Shown piece after piece: positions 1 to 9,207 of a stretch of DNA of 39,273 bases. The notes beneath the pieces were generated by a model. The model was not told where the DNA came from and ran no database searches. It saw only the letters and a list, made by a program, of their open reading frames with translations. The DNA comes from Hyphomicrobiales bacterium (GTDB lineage: Bacteria > Pseudomonadota > Alphaproteobacteria > Rhizobiales > JAJFHB01), in contig JAJFHM010000346.1 of the NCBI GenBank assembly GCA_021775625.1, positions 1 to 39,273 of the forward strand. Direction: 5' to 3'. The first letter of the stretch is position 1, and every line of letters begins with the position of its first letter. The position numbers and the translations under genes are program-made.

Positions 1-80
1 TCGCAGCTAAGGTGCCGGAGCTCACAGTCACCTTTTCTGGGCATTGCTGATATGGTCGAAACGCACCGCCTCCATCGAGC

Positions 81-2513
81 TTATCTCTGATTATCCGCAT
101 CCCTGATCGCGCGCCAAATTCTGGCCGGACTTGCCGGCATATCCATACCGCGGACGCCTGCTGGATGAAGTGCGTCCAGAACTCCGTTCATCACCGCCGT
201 GGTGCCGGCTATTGTCCCAGCCTCGCCCGCTCCCTTCACGCCGAGCGGATTGTGCGTGCACGGTGTCTGCTCGTGATTTGAAACTTCGAAAAACGGCAGG
301 TCGCCGGCGCGGGGCATCGCATAGTCCATGAACGAGCCGCTAAGAAGCTGGCCGCTGTCCGGATCATAGACGCAATGCTCGAGCAGGGCCTGCCCGATCC
401 CCTGGGCAAGGCCACCTTGAACCTGTCCTTCCACGACGAGCGGATTTATCACGCGTCCGAAATCATCGACGACAGCGTATCGGATGATCTCGGTCACGCC
501 GGTTTCCGGGTCGATTTCGAGTTCGCACATATGTGTGCCGTTGGGAAACGTAAAGTTCGGCGGATCATAGAACGCCAGTTCTTCAAGTCCTGGATCCATC
601 TTCTCAAGCGGATAGTTGTGCGGAACATAGGCTTGCTTTGCGATCTCGGCGATGCTGATGATCTTGTCGGTACCGACGACCCTGAACTCGCCGTCTGCGA
701 ACTCGATATCCGTGTCTTCAACTTCGAGGACATGGGCGGCAATTTTCGTTGCCTTTGCAATTACACGATCGACCGCCACCGCAATCGCGGAGCCGCCAAC
801 GGCCGCCGACCTGGACCCGTAGGTGCCCAAACCGAATGGCACCCGCGCTGTGTCGCCGTGGACGATTTCAATCTTGTCGAAAGGGATCCCGAGACGAGAG
901 CAGACAATCTGAGCAAAGGTCGTCTCGTGGCCCTGGCCGTGACTGTGCGAGCCGGTGAATACGCTGATGCTGGAATCCGGATTGACCCTGACACTCGCGG
1001 ATTCGAACAAACCGATGCGCGAACCGATCTCCCCCGACCCTCCGGAAGGTGACAACCCACAAGCCTCAATATAGCACGATACACCCATACCCCTGAGTTT
1101 GCCGCGGGCCTTGGCGTCGGCCCGCCGCTTTTCGAAGTTAGCGTAATCGATGTTTGCCAGACCGGTGTCCAGACAAAGCGCGAAGTCGCCGCTGTCATAG
1201 GTCATGCCGACTGGAGTGGCATACGGCATCTGATCGGATGTGATCAGGTTTCGCCGCCGCAATTCGATCCGATCGATACCGAGCTGACGGGCGGCCTCTT
1301 CCACCAACCGCTCAACCACATAGTTCGCTTCCGGCCGTCCGGCGCCGCGATAGGCATCGACCGGGAGGGTGTGGGTAAAAATGCCTTTAACCTCCGCGTA
1401 GATGGCGGGCGTCCGGTATTGGCCGGCAAGCAACGTCGCGTACAGGTATGTCGGTATCGATGGTCCCCACGTCGAGAGATAGGCACCGAGATTGGCGAGC
1501 GTCGCCACCCTCAGACCGAGGAATTTACCGTCACCATCGAGCGCCAGCTCGGCATGCGTTACGTGGTCGCGCGCGTGGGCATCGGATATGAAGCCCTCGC
1601 TCCGATCGGCGGTCCATTTGACCGGGCGTCCGCATTTGCGCGCAGCCCAGGTTACCAGCGCTTCTTCGGGATAATGATAGCATTTGACACCGAATCCACC
1701 GCCGACATCTGGCGCAACGACCCTCACCTTATGCTCGGAGACATTCAGCACCGATCCGCACATCAGCATACGCGTGAGATGCGGATTCTGGCTTGTCGTA
1801 TAGAGCGTGTAGTCTTCCGTGTCGCGGTCATACCCTGCCAGAGCTGCTCGTGGCTCCATTGGATTTCCGATAATGCGGGAATTGACCAGATCCAGCTCGA
1901 CCACATGGTCTGCATTGGCAAAGGCCTGGTCCGTCGTCGCCTTATCTCCGATGTGCCAGTCGAAGCAGATATTTTCCTTCGCAGCGTCATGAACAAGACT
2001 TGATCCCGGCGCGATTGCGGTCGCGACATTGGTGACCGCGGGAAGTTCCTCATAATCGATCACGATGCGTTCCGCGGCATCCTTGGCCGCGCTCAGCGTT
2101 TCCGCCAGAACGAGGGCCACGCCATCTCCGACATGCCGGACTTTGTCGACGGCGAGCGACCAGTGCGGTGGCTCCACCTGAGGATTGCCGTTCTTGTCGG
2201 TGATTTGCCAGATGGTCGGGATTGATTCAATGCCGTCCTCTCGCATGTCGGCGCCGGTATAGATGGCGACGACGCCTTCGGCCTGCGCTGCTGCACGCGT
2301 ATCGATGTTGCGAATGATGGCGTGGGCGTGCGGGGACCGTAGAATGAACCCCATAACCTGGCCTGGAAGTGTCAAGTCGTCTGTATACCGTCCGCGGCCA
2401 ACCAGAAAACGGCGGTCTTCACGTCGTGTAATGCGTGCGCCGAACCCCATATCTTTTTGGTTCCCACGCGTGGTGTCCATGCCGTTCGTTTCATTCGCTT
2501 TCACGTCTGTCAT
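81..2513 (-). CDS. Xanthine dehydrogenase/CoxL-family molybdenum hydroxylase large subunit
   Basis: 810-aa ORF; N-term [42 protein letters not shown]-term [21 protein letters not shown] with the conserved Glu of the family. Confidence 0.93.
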   Translation of the reverse strand: MTDVKANETNGMDTTRGNQKDMGFGARITRREDRRFLVGRGRYTDDLTLPGQVMGFILRSPHAHAIIRNIDTRAAAQAEGVVAIYTGADMREDGIESIPTIWQITDKNGNPQVEPPHWSLAVDKVRHVGDGVALVLAETLSAAKDAAERIVIDYEELPAVTNVATAIAPGSSLVHDAAKENICFDWHIGDKATTDQAFANADHVVELDLVNSRIIGNPMEPRAALAGYDRDTEDYTLYTTSQNPHLTRMLMCGSVLNVSEHKVRVVAPDVGGGFGVKCYHYPEEALVTWAARKCGRPVKWTADRSEGFISDAHARDHVTHAELALDGDGKFLGLRVATLANLGAYLSTWGPSIPTYLYATLLAGQYRTPAIYAEVKGIFTHTLPVDAYRGAGRPEANYVVERLVEEAARQLGIDRIELRRRNLITSDQMPYATPVGMTYDSGDFALCLDTGLANIDYANFEKRRADAKARGKLRGMGVSCYIEACGLSPSGGSGEIGSRIGLFESASVRVNPDSSISVFTGSHSHGQGHETTFAQIVCSRLGIPFDKIEIVHGDTARVPFGLGTYGSRSAAVGGSAIAVAVDRVIAKATKIAAHVLEVEDTDIEFADGEFRVVGTDKIISIAEIAKQAYVPHNYPLEKMDPGLEELAFYDPPNFTFPNGTHMCELEIDPETGVTEIIRYAVVDDFGRVINPLVVEGQVQGGLAQGIGQALLEHCVYDPDSGQLLSGSFMDYAMPRAGDLPFFEVSNHEQTPCTHNPLGVKGAGEAGTIAGTTAVMNGVLDALHPAGVRGMDMPASPARIWRAIRDADNQR

Positions 2514-2597
2514 GATTCACTCCAAAAATTTTCCCGGCGCTTCCTGCCGTCCCCGAACCGGGCCGGTATTCGCGCCTGTTTGCAGGACCAGTCGTGG

Positions 2598-2981
2598 CTA
2601 ATCCACCACCGCAATGGCGTCGATTTCGACAAGTAAATCCGGATTGAAAAGGTCCGCACGAACCGTCGCTCTTGCCGGCGGCTGCTCGGCAAAATACTCG
2701 CCGTAGACCTCGTTCATGCCGGCGTAGTTGGCAAAATCGGTGATGTAGACGGTGGTTTTTGTGATGTCTGACAGGCTGCCGCCGGCCGCGGTAACGAGTT
2801 CCTTGATGTTTTCCAGGACCTGCCTGGTCTGTTCCCTGACGTCGCCTTTGCCGACCATTTCGCCATGTTCGTCCAGCGCAACGATCCCGGCGACGAAGAC
2901 CATTTCACCCGACTTGGTAGCCATGGAAATCGGCGCCGGCGGCGTCGCCACCTTGGGCGTGGAAATTACTTGCTTTGCCAT
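2598..2981 (-). CDS. RidA/YjgF/Rut-family protein (with PAR Arg retained)
   Basis: 127 aa; MVFVAGIVALDEHGEMVGKGDVREQTRQVLENIKELVTAAGGSLSDITKTTVYITD...PPARATVRADLFNPDLLVEIDAIAVV. Confidence 0.92.
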   Translation of the reverse strand: MAKQVISTPKVATPPAPISMATKSGEMVFVAGIVALDEHGEMVGKGDVREQTRQVLENIKELVTAAGGSLSDITKTTVYITDFANYAGMNEVYGEYFAEQPPARATVRADLFNPDLLVEIDAIAVVD

Positions 2982-3194
2982 TTCATCACTCCATGATTTT
3001 CCTGTTATTTCAAATACCTACACGCAACCATCTGTTGTTGACTCTTCGAGTTCCTCTGGGACAATGCGGGTGTGCCGCAGTCATCTCAGTGTCTGTAAAT
3101 GCTGTGATTGTCGAATAAAAATAAATGCCCATTTCGGCTTGGCCCAGCGGCGAATGAGAGATCCATCACACGCTCGCAACGGGAGGAGCACATC

Positions 3195-3590
3195 ATGGTC
3201 AAGAAGACATTCAACAGTCCTGACGACATCCATCACCCTTTCAGCCATTATTCACATTCGGTCGTTGTCGAGGGCATCGACAAACTCATCTTCTGCGCCG
3301 GCCAGGTCGCGGGAGACGGAGAAGGTAATATTCTTGGACCCGAAGATTTCGAAGCCCAGGGCGAACTCGTCATGGCCAACATGAAGCAGGTTTTGAACGA
3401 GGCCGGCGCCGAATTGACGGACGTCATCAAGCTGGTCAGCTATGTCTGCAGTCCGCATGACGTGATTAAAGTTCGCGCCCTGGTCAAAAAGCACTTTCCG
3501 GTCAATCCCCCGGGCAATACGATCTGCGTTCTGCGTGGTCTCGCACATCCCGACTACCTGCTCGAAATCGACGCGACTGCCGCGGTGTAA
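3195..3590 (+). CDS. RidA/YjgF-family protein lacking the catalytic Arg
   Basis: ORF 3108-3590; ATG at 3195 preceded by gggaggag; LIFCAGQVAGDGEGNILG...VLNEAGAELTDVIKLVSYV...PPGNTICVLRGLAHPDYLLEIDATAAV. Confidence 0.88.
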   Translation: MVKKTFNSPDDIHHPFSHYSHSVVVEGIDKLIFCAGQVAGDGEGNILGPEDFEAQGELVMANMKQVLNEAGAELTDVIKLVSYVCSPHDVIKVRALVKKHFPVNPPGNTICVLRGLAHPDYLLEIDATAAV

Positions 3591-3593
3591 TCG

Positions 3594-4688
3594 CTAATCA
3601 CCTTCACCGACCTCGCAGTTGACAGCCGGCATCACGGCGCTCGCCATCAGTTCCATCGACTGGATGGCGAGCGCCTTGTCCATCCAGTCATGTCCCGCAT
3701 AAAGCAGTGTCCCGAACCCGCCGGTCTCCTCGCGGAATGCCAGGATCTGGTCGGTGACACTGTTCGCGGTTCCGCAAATCACCAATTGGTCGACGATCGT
3801 ATCCACGGACAGTTGATCATCCGGCATGTCCGGATCCGTCTTGAACAGATTGGCGCGCCCTGCCCGCTTCAGTTTCTTGAAGAGCGAATTGTAATAGAAG
3901 TGGTACGGACCATCGGGACCCTTGGCATAGTCACGCGCGGTGTTGTCGTCGTCGCAGACGAAGATGCTTTTCGCCACCCGCCAGTTTGACGGATCGGCCC
4001 GCCGTCCGGCGTTGTCGCAGCCTTCAACATATTTTGGCCAATGGGTCTTGACCCATTTGGGCTGGAGGAAGTTTGCGGATATGGGGTCCCACCCGCGTTC
4101 CGCTGCAGCACTCACGCCCTTCGAATATGGCGCCACCGCGGTGACCACGATCGGCGGGTGCGGCTTTTGATAGGGTTTGTGGATATATCCCTGGCCGACG
4201 TCCGCCAACAGTGTCCGGGCGGTTGAAACAGTCCAGTATTTTCCCGTGATGTCGTAGGGCGGTTCACCGGACCAGATTGCGAGGATCTGATCGATCGCCT
4301 CGACGAACATTTCGGTCCGGTCGTTATCGAGATTGCCAAACACCTCTGCGTCCGAGGGAAGTCCGCCCGGACTGATACCGAACAGAAAGCGCCCCTCTGC
4401 GAGGTGATCGACCATGGCAACCTCCGCCGCCACCATGGCGGGGTGATGGTTGGGCAGGTTGACCGTGCCGGTGCCCAACTTGATCTGCGAGGTCGCATCA
4501 AGCACCCAGGCGATAAAGATCAGGCTGGACGTGATGGTCTCCGCAGCGTCTGTGACATGTTCACCAAAGAAGCCCTCCGAATATCCAAGCTGATCGGCAA
4601 GAACCGCCAGTTGCCGGTCTTCCCGGTAAGTCTCCGCGAGCGGCCGGCCGGGCGGGTGAATGGGCATTGTGAAAAAGCCAAGCTTCAT
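3594..4688 (-). CDS. LLM-class (bacterial luciferase-like) flavin-dependent oxidoreductase
   Basis: MKLGFFTMPIHPPGRPLAETYREDRQLAVLADQLGYSEGFFGEH...LGTGTVNLPNHHPAMVAAEVAMVDHLAEGRFLFGISPGG; start placed at Met44 of the track ORF. Confidence 0.9.
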   Translation of the reverse strand: MKLGFFTMPIHPPGRPLAETYREDRQLAVLADQLGYSEGFFGEHVTDAAETITSSLIFIAWVLDATSQIKLGTGTVNLPNHHPAMVAAEVAMVDHLAEGRFLFGISPGGLPSDAEVFGNLDNDRTEMFVEAIDQILAIWSGEPPYDITGKYWTVSTARTLLADVGQGYIHKPYQKPHPPIVVTAVAPYSKGVSAAAERGWDPISANFLQPKWVKTHWPKYVEGCDNAGRRADPSNWRVAKSIFVCDDDNTARDYAKGPDGPYHFYYNSLFKKLKRAGRANLFKTDPDMPDDQLSVDTIVDQLVICGTANSVTDQILAFREETGGFGTLLYAGHDWMDKALAIQSMELMASAVMPAVNCEVGEGD

Positions 4689-4752
4689 AGCCAAATCCTG
4701 ATCGGACGCGGGACAACCGGCACCATCCCGGCCCAGGTTTTTCACGCCCTGG

Positions 4753-7032
4753 TTACTTGATCGCCAGTTGCTTGTCCCAAACAGGATCGCTCGCCGCCAG
4801 CACGACCTCGGTTTCAATCTGCGTGGCGCAGGACGGGCAGAAGAATTGGCGGAACACCATCTCCGGGTCGATGAACAGTTCGGGGTCGACGATCAGGGGG
4901 TTGGCCTCTTGTATGTTGTTGTCCTTTCTGACCAATCCGAACTTGTAGTTCTCCGTGGCAGGTCCGATGACGTGGCCACAGTTTTGACAGGCGACATTGT
5001 TCTTGGCATCCATAACAAGGCGGTTGCTGATCCGGCGTACGAAATCGCCGTTGGCGCCATCCGAGCCCGTAGCGTCCGGTGTCTTGCCGAGTCGGTTTTC
5101 GCGTATTTTTTCACGTTCCTTTTTCGTCGCCTTGGCATCAACCGCCCCGTTAGCCACCACCACGCCGTAGAACTTCCTGGCCGCTTCCACGGTGACTGCA
5201 TCATTGATGACATCCGCCAGCACCTTCTCAGGCGGGCGAACAAGTGGATCGCCATAGCCGCCGCCACCACTCCAGGTATGCTCGAAGACATCCAGTGGCA
5301 TCTCCTGCGTCTCATATTTCGGCGGCAGATATTCGAGTGTGCCTTCGACGTCCGATATGTCAGCTGGAATCTCACCGCGCGCGAACCACTCATCGACATT
5401 GGAGTCGCGCATCATTTTGTACATTGCGGTATTTCCGGGATAGCCACCGTCAACACCAAAAGCGGTTGGAAACGCCTGACCGAAGGTTGCAAGCACGAGG
5501 TCTATCGGCTGACCATCGGTGTCATGAGGAATCCAGCATGATGTCGCCCCCATTCCACCGCGATACTCGCCCGGCCCACCGGAGTCTTTGGTTTCGCGCC
5601 GGTAGAGATAGAGGATCGGATAGAAGCCTTCATTGGTCTCGACATTGGGGCATTGACCGGTAATTGCGGCCATCAGGCCTGCCGTATCGACGCCGTCCGC
5701 AAAAGTCCTGGCGCCCCAGCCGCCCGCCATGCAGTCCATGATCATTGTCACAAAAGGCAGCTTGTTGTTGTCGATACCCGAGGCAATGACGGTGGTCCAG
5801 GATCCGACGCAGCCGGACAGCAACCGATCCTCCAGCTCCGGCACGCTGGCCAGCATGCGCGCGATGCAGTTGTTGGCCGCATTGGTTGCCGACCAGGTGC
5901 CTGCAATGGAACCCATTGAAACACCGTGAGGGAACTCCGCGTTAATGACCGTGCCCACCGGCGTGATGAACTTGAGGGCGCGGTGAAGCCCGCCCAGCGC
6001 CCACGGAATGTCGTAACAAAGCTGCGGCATGATCGCGACTGTGGAACCACCCACCGCACCGGCGCGGGTGCAGTTGATCATACCGGCGTTGGGATCGGAC
6101 TCGGAGAAATCGAACTCCAGTTCGTCGTCCCGCTTGGTCATGGCGAGTACGGTTTTGTAAACGCCCCTGTCTTGCGTCTTGCAGACTTCCTGATAGGTTT
6201 CGCAACGCCAGGTACCGTCAGGGATCTGGCGCAAGCGCTCGCGAAACCGCTTCTCGGCATAGTCCATCTGTTTCTTCATCACCGAGTTTATCGTCTTCGC
6301 TCCATAGCGATCGATCAACTCAAGCATGCGCTGCTTGGCAACATTGTTCGAGGCGATGTGGGCGCGCAGATCGAGACCGACGAGTGCCGGCGCGCGCGAG
6401 CGGCGCAGATAGACGTCCTCTATGTCTTTGCGGATCATCCCGCCCTCGACAATCTTGATCGGGGGGTATGTCATCCCTTCCGCGAAGTGCTCTTCGGCAT
6501 CGACGCACCATGAACCGACATTGACCCCGCCCAGGTCGACCTGGTGGATCGTCGAACCGGTCCATGCGAAAAGCTGACCATCGACAAAAATTGGCGAAAG
6601 CATCGCTACGTCTTGCGGGTGAAGCGCGCCGATCCAGCAGTCGTTACACAAGAACATATCATCCTGTTCGATGCCCGGATTGTCACTCCTGTGAACAACT
6701 GTCCATTTGACCATGAAATCGACATTGGCGGCGTGCGGCAGGTAATAGGGCCCGATGTTGACGATATCGCCCAACTCGTCACACAAAACCACGTTGAAGT
6801 CATTGGCATCGGTCGCCACGGGTGAACCGGAGATCTTCTTCAGGGTCTGACCCTGTTCGTCGTTGATCTGCCACAACTTGTGCGCCACCACCTCAAGGGT
6901 AATGGGATCGACTTCATGATCCTTGTCGTAGGGAAACACTTTCAGCTTCGGCGATATCTCACTCAACTCCGGACGCTTGCCTTCAGAATAGAAGTGCTCG
7001 GAACCGGGAATTTTCATTATTGTCCTGGCCAT
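4753..7032 (-). CDS. Hydantoinase B/oxoprolinase-family protein with C-terminal acetone-carboxylase-gamma-like Cys4 domain
   Basis: 759 aa; DPITLEVVAHKLWQINDEQG, HTWSGGGGYGDPLVRPPEKVLADV typical of HyuB; C-term CQNCGHVIGP...PELFIDPEMVFRQFFCPSCATQIETEV. Confidence 0.88.
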   Translation of the reverse strand: MARTIMKIPGSEHFYSEGKRPELSEISPKLKVFPYDKDHEVDPITLEVVAHKLWQINDEQGQTLKKISGSPVATDANDFNVVLCDELGDIVNIGPYYLPHAANVDFMVKWTVVHRSDNPGIEQDDMFLCNDCWIGALHPQDVAMLSPIFVDGQLFAWTGSTIHQVDLGGVNVGSWCVDAEEHFAEGMTYPPIKIVEGGMIRKDIEDVYLRRSRAPALVGLDLRAHIASNNVAKQRMLELIDRYGAKTINSVMKKQMDYAEKRFRERLRQIPDGTWRCETYQEVCKTQDRGVYKTVLAMTKRDDELEFDFSESDPNAGMINCTRAGAVGGSTVAIMPQLCYDIPWALGGLHRALKFITPVGTVINAEFPHGVSMGSIAGTWSATNAANNCIARMLASVPELEDRLLSGCVGSWTTVIASGIDNNKLPFVTMIMDCMAGGWGARTFADGVDTAGLMAAITGQCPNVETNEGFYPILYLYRRETKDSGGPGEYRGGMGATSCWIPHDTDGQPIDLVLATFGQAFPTAFGVDGGYPGNTAMYKMMRDSNVDEWFARGEIPADISDVEGTLEYLPPKYETQEMPLDVFEHTWSGGGGYGDPLVRPPEKVLADVINDAVTVEAARKFYGVVVANGAVDAKATKKEREKIRENRLGKTPDATGSDGANGDFVRRISNRLVMDAKNNVACQNCGHVIGPATENYKFGLVRKDNNIQEANPLIVDPELFIDPEMVFRQFFCPSCATQIETEVVLAASDPVWDKQLAIK

Positions 7033-7035
7033 GAT

Positions 7036-9117
7036 CTAACCCTCGCCTTGTGGTGTGATGCGAACATTGCCATAGCCGTCCATGCGGGCCCGCTGGCCGG
7101 GATGGATCAGTGCCGTGGTCGCTTCAAATCGGATGATTGCCGGTCCATCAAACGCCATTCCCGGTCGCAAGCCGCCGCCGTAAATACCGGTCTCGACCTC
7201 CTCTCCGAGTTCGCGCCAGTAAAGCTTCTCAACACCGGTTCGGGCGGACGTCGCGTCTGCCTGACCTTCTTCCACTTTCTGAATACTGGCGTTTTGCACA
7301 CGGGTCGCGCCCACCACCCGATAGGTGACCAGTTCGATGCCGGCTTCCCGGAAGCCCGATCCGCGGCCAAAAAGCCGTTCATACCGGGTCTCGAATTCTG
7401 CCAGCACGTCCTCCAGAAGCTTTGCGGTCACTTTGCCTTGTGGCACCGGCGTGTCGACCTGATGGACCTGGCCTTTGTAGCGCAGCTCTACGATGCGCTG
7501 CAGGGTGACGTCTCCCCCCCTGGTCCCGTCTGCATTCAGGTTCTCCAGGGCTTCCACCTCAAGCACTTCGAAATGCTTGCCGAACGTTGCGGGGTCGAAT
7601 GGCGCAAGTGCGAGGTCAGACAGCTGGGTTACCGTGGTCAGGTCCGACACCGCGAGGCCGAGCGCGGAGAATGCCGATGCGATATTGCCCAGAGGGAAGA
7701 TTGTCTCCTGAACACCGAGCTCGCGCCCAAATGCCCCGCCGTGCACCGGCCCGGCTCCGCCAAAACCGTAGACCACAAAGTCCCGTGGATCATAGCCGCG
7801 CTCGATGGTCATCTTGCGCATCAAATCGGACATGTGGTGATTGGCGATTTCGATCATCCCGGACGCCGCGTCCCGCACGCTCATATTGAGCGGGCGCGCA
7901 ACTTTTTCCTCAATCGCCTTTTCCGCCAGCGTACGGTCCAGTTTGAAGTTTCCACCGAGGAAGTAGTCAGGGTCGATATAGCCCAGGACCACATCCGCAT
8001 CGGTGACCGTTGGGTCCGTGCCTCCCCTGCCATAACAGGCCGGTCCGGGATCAGCCCCGGCGCTTTGCGGGCCGACGCGCAAGCGGTCGAGGTCGACCCA
8101 GCCGATGGAACCGCCGCCGGCACCAATCGAGACGATGTCGATGGTCGGCGCGAGCAAAGTGTACTGGTTGATGGTCGACGTCGATGTAATGATCGGCTCA
8201 CCGTCGACCACGAGACCGACATCGAAACTGGTACCGCCTACATCGGCGCAAATTATGTTGGGGTGACCCAGCATTTGGCCGAGGAATTTTGACGCCACCA
8301 CACCACCCGCAGGTCCCGAAGCGAGGGTGTTGACCGAACGGCGTTCCGAATCCGCGGCCCGCATGGAACCGCCCATGGATTGCATGACGAACAACGGCGC
8401 CGTCATCCCCCGGCTGCTCAGCGAGCCTTGCAGTTCTCCAAGATATGACGTGAGAAGCGGTGCGATGTGCGCGTTCACGGCAGTGGTTGCTGAACGTTCA
8501 TATTCGCGCATGGCAGGGGCAATGTCGCTCGATATGGAGACGTGCATGCCCGGCGCTTCCTCTTCAATGATTTCGCGCATGCGGCGCTCGTGGCTGCGGT
8601 TTTTAAACGACCACAGAAAGCATACGCCGATGGCTTCGACGTCCAGGGCCTTGAGCATCAAAACCGCTTCACGGGCGCTGTCCTCGTTCAGGGGCACAAC
8701 AACTGCCCCTTTGTAATCAACCCGCTCGAAGACTTCGGCAATCCGCGACTTCGGGACGATGGGCGTCGGTTTATTGGAGTATGAATACTGCTTCAGCTCG
8801 GATTCAGAGCGGCCGGCTGAGCGCCCTATGATGCGCATTATCGGCAGGATGTCGCGATGACCCGCCGTCGTAATGAAACCGATTTTCGCACCGGACCCGG
8901 TGATCATGGCGTTCGTCGCCACTGTGGTCCCGTGATAAAAATAGTCGATGCTTCCGAGGACACCACGATCCTGGTCGATGGCGTCGACGACGTCCACCAC
9001 GCCTTTGGAAAAATCCGGCGGTGTCGATGGGCGCTTGGTCACCTCGATTTCGCCGTCGTCACGCAGATAGACAAGGTCGGTGAAAGTCCCCCCGGTATCC
9101 ACCCCAATCGTGCCCAT
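7036..9117 (-). CDS. Hydantoinase A/oxoprolinase (N-methylhydantoinase A/acetone carboxylase beta-like)
   Basis: 693 aa; MGTIGVDTGGTFTDLVYL, HGTTVATNAMI, CADVGGTSFDVGLV, SIGAGGGSIGWVD. Confidence 0.93.
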   Translation of the reverse strand: MGTIGVDTGGTFTDLVYLRDDGEIEVTKRPSTPPDFSKGVVDVVDAIDQDRGVLGSIDYFYHGTTVATNAMITGSGAKIGFITTAGHRDILPIMRIIGRSAGRSESELKQYSYSNKPTPIVPKSRIAEVFERVDYKGAVVVPLNEDSAREAVLMLKALDVEAIGVCFLWSFKNRSHERRMREIIEEEAPGMHVSISSDIAPAMREYERSATTAVNAHIAPLLTSYLGELQGSLSSRGMTAPLFVMQSMGGSMRAADSERRSVNTLASGPAGGVVASKFLGQMLGHPNIICADVGGTSFDVGLVVDGEPIITSTSTINQYTLLAPTIDIVSIGAGGGSIGWVDLDRLRVGPQSAGADPGPACYGRGGTDPTVTDADVVLGYIDPDYFLGGNFKLDRTLAEKAIEEKVARPLNMSVRDAASGMIEIANHHMSDLMRKMTIERGYDPRDFVVYGFGGAGPVHGGAFGRELGVQETIFPLGNIASAFSALGLAVSDLTTVTQLSDLALAPFDPATFGKHFEVLEVEALENLNADGTRGGDVTLQRIVELRYKGQVHQVDTPVPQGKVTAKLLEDVLAEFETRYERLFGRGSGFREAGIELVTYRVVGATRVQNASIQKVEEGQADATSARTGVEKLYWRELGEEVETGIYGGGLRPGMAFDGPAIIRFEATTALIHPGQRARMDGYGNVRITPQGEG

Positions 9118-9207
9118 GTTTACACTCCCTGTTTTATCGGCGCATCTTGCCTATGGCACCGCATGACCCGCAACCGGGCTGAACCTGATTGACCCGCTCA
9201 ATATGCC

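Noticed and set aside
6880-8292. 470-aa plus-strand ORF
   Set aside because: Antisense to HyuA/HyuB with clear family motifs; high-GC mirror ORF with no recognisable domain.
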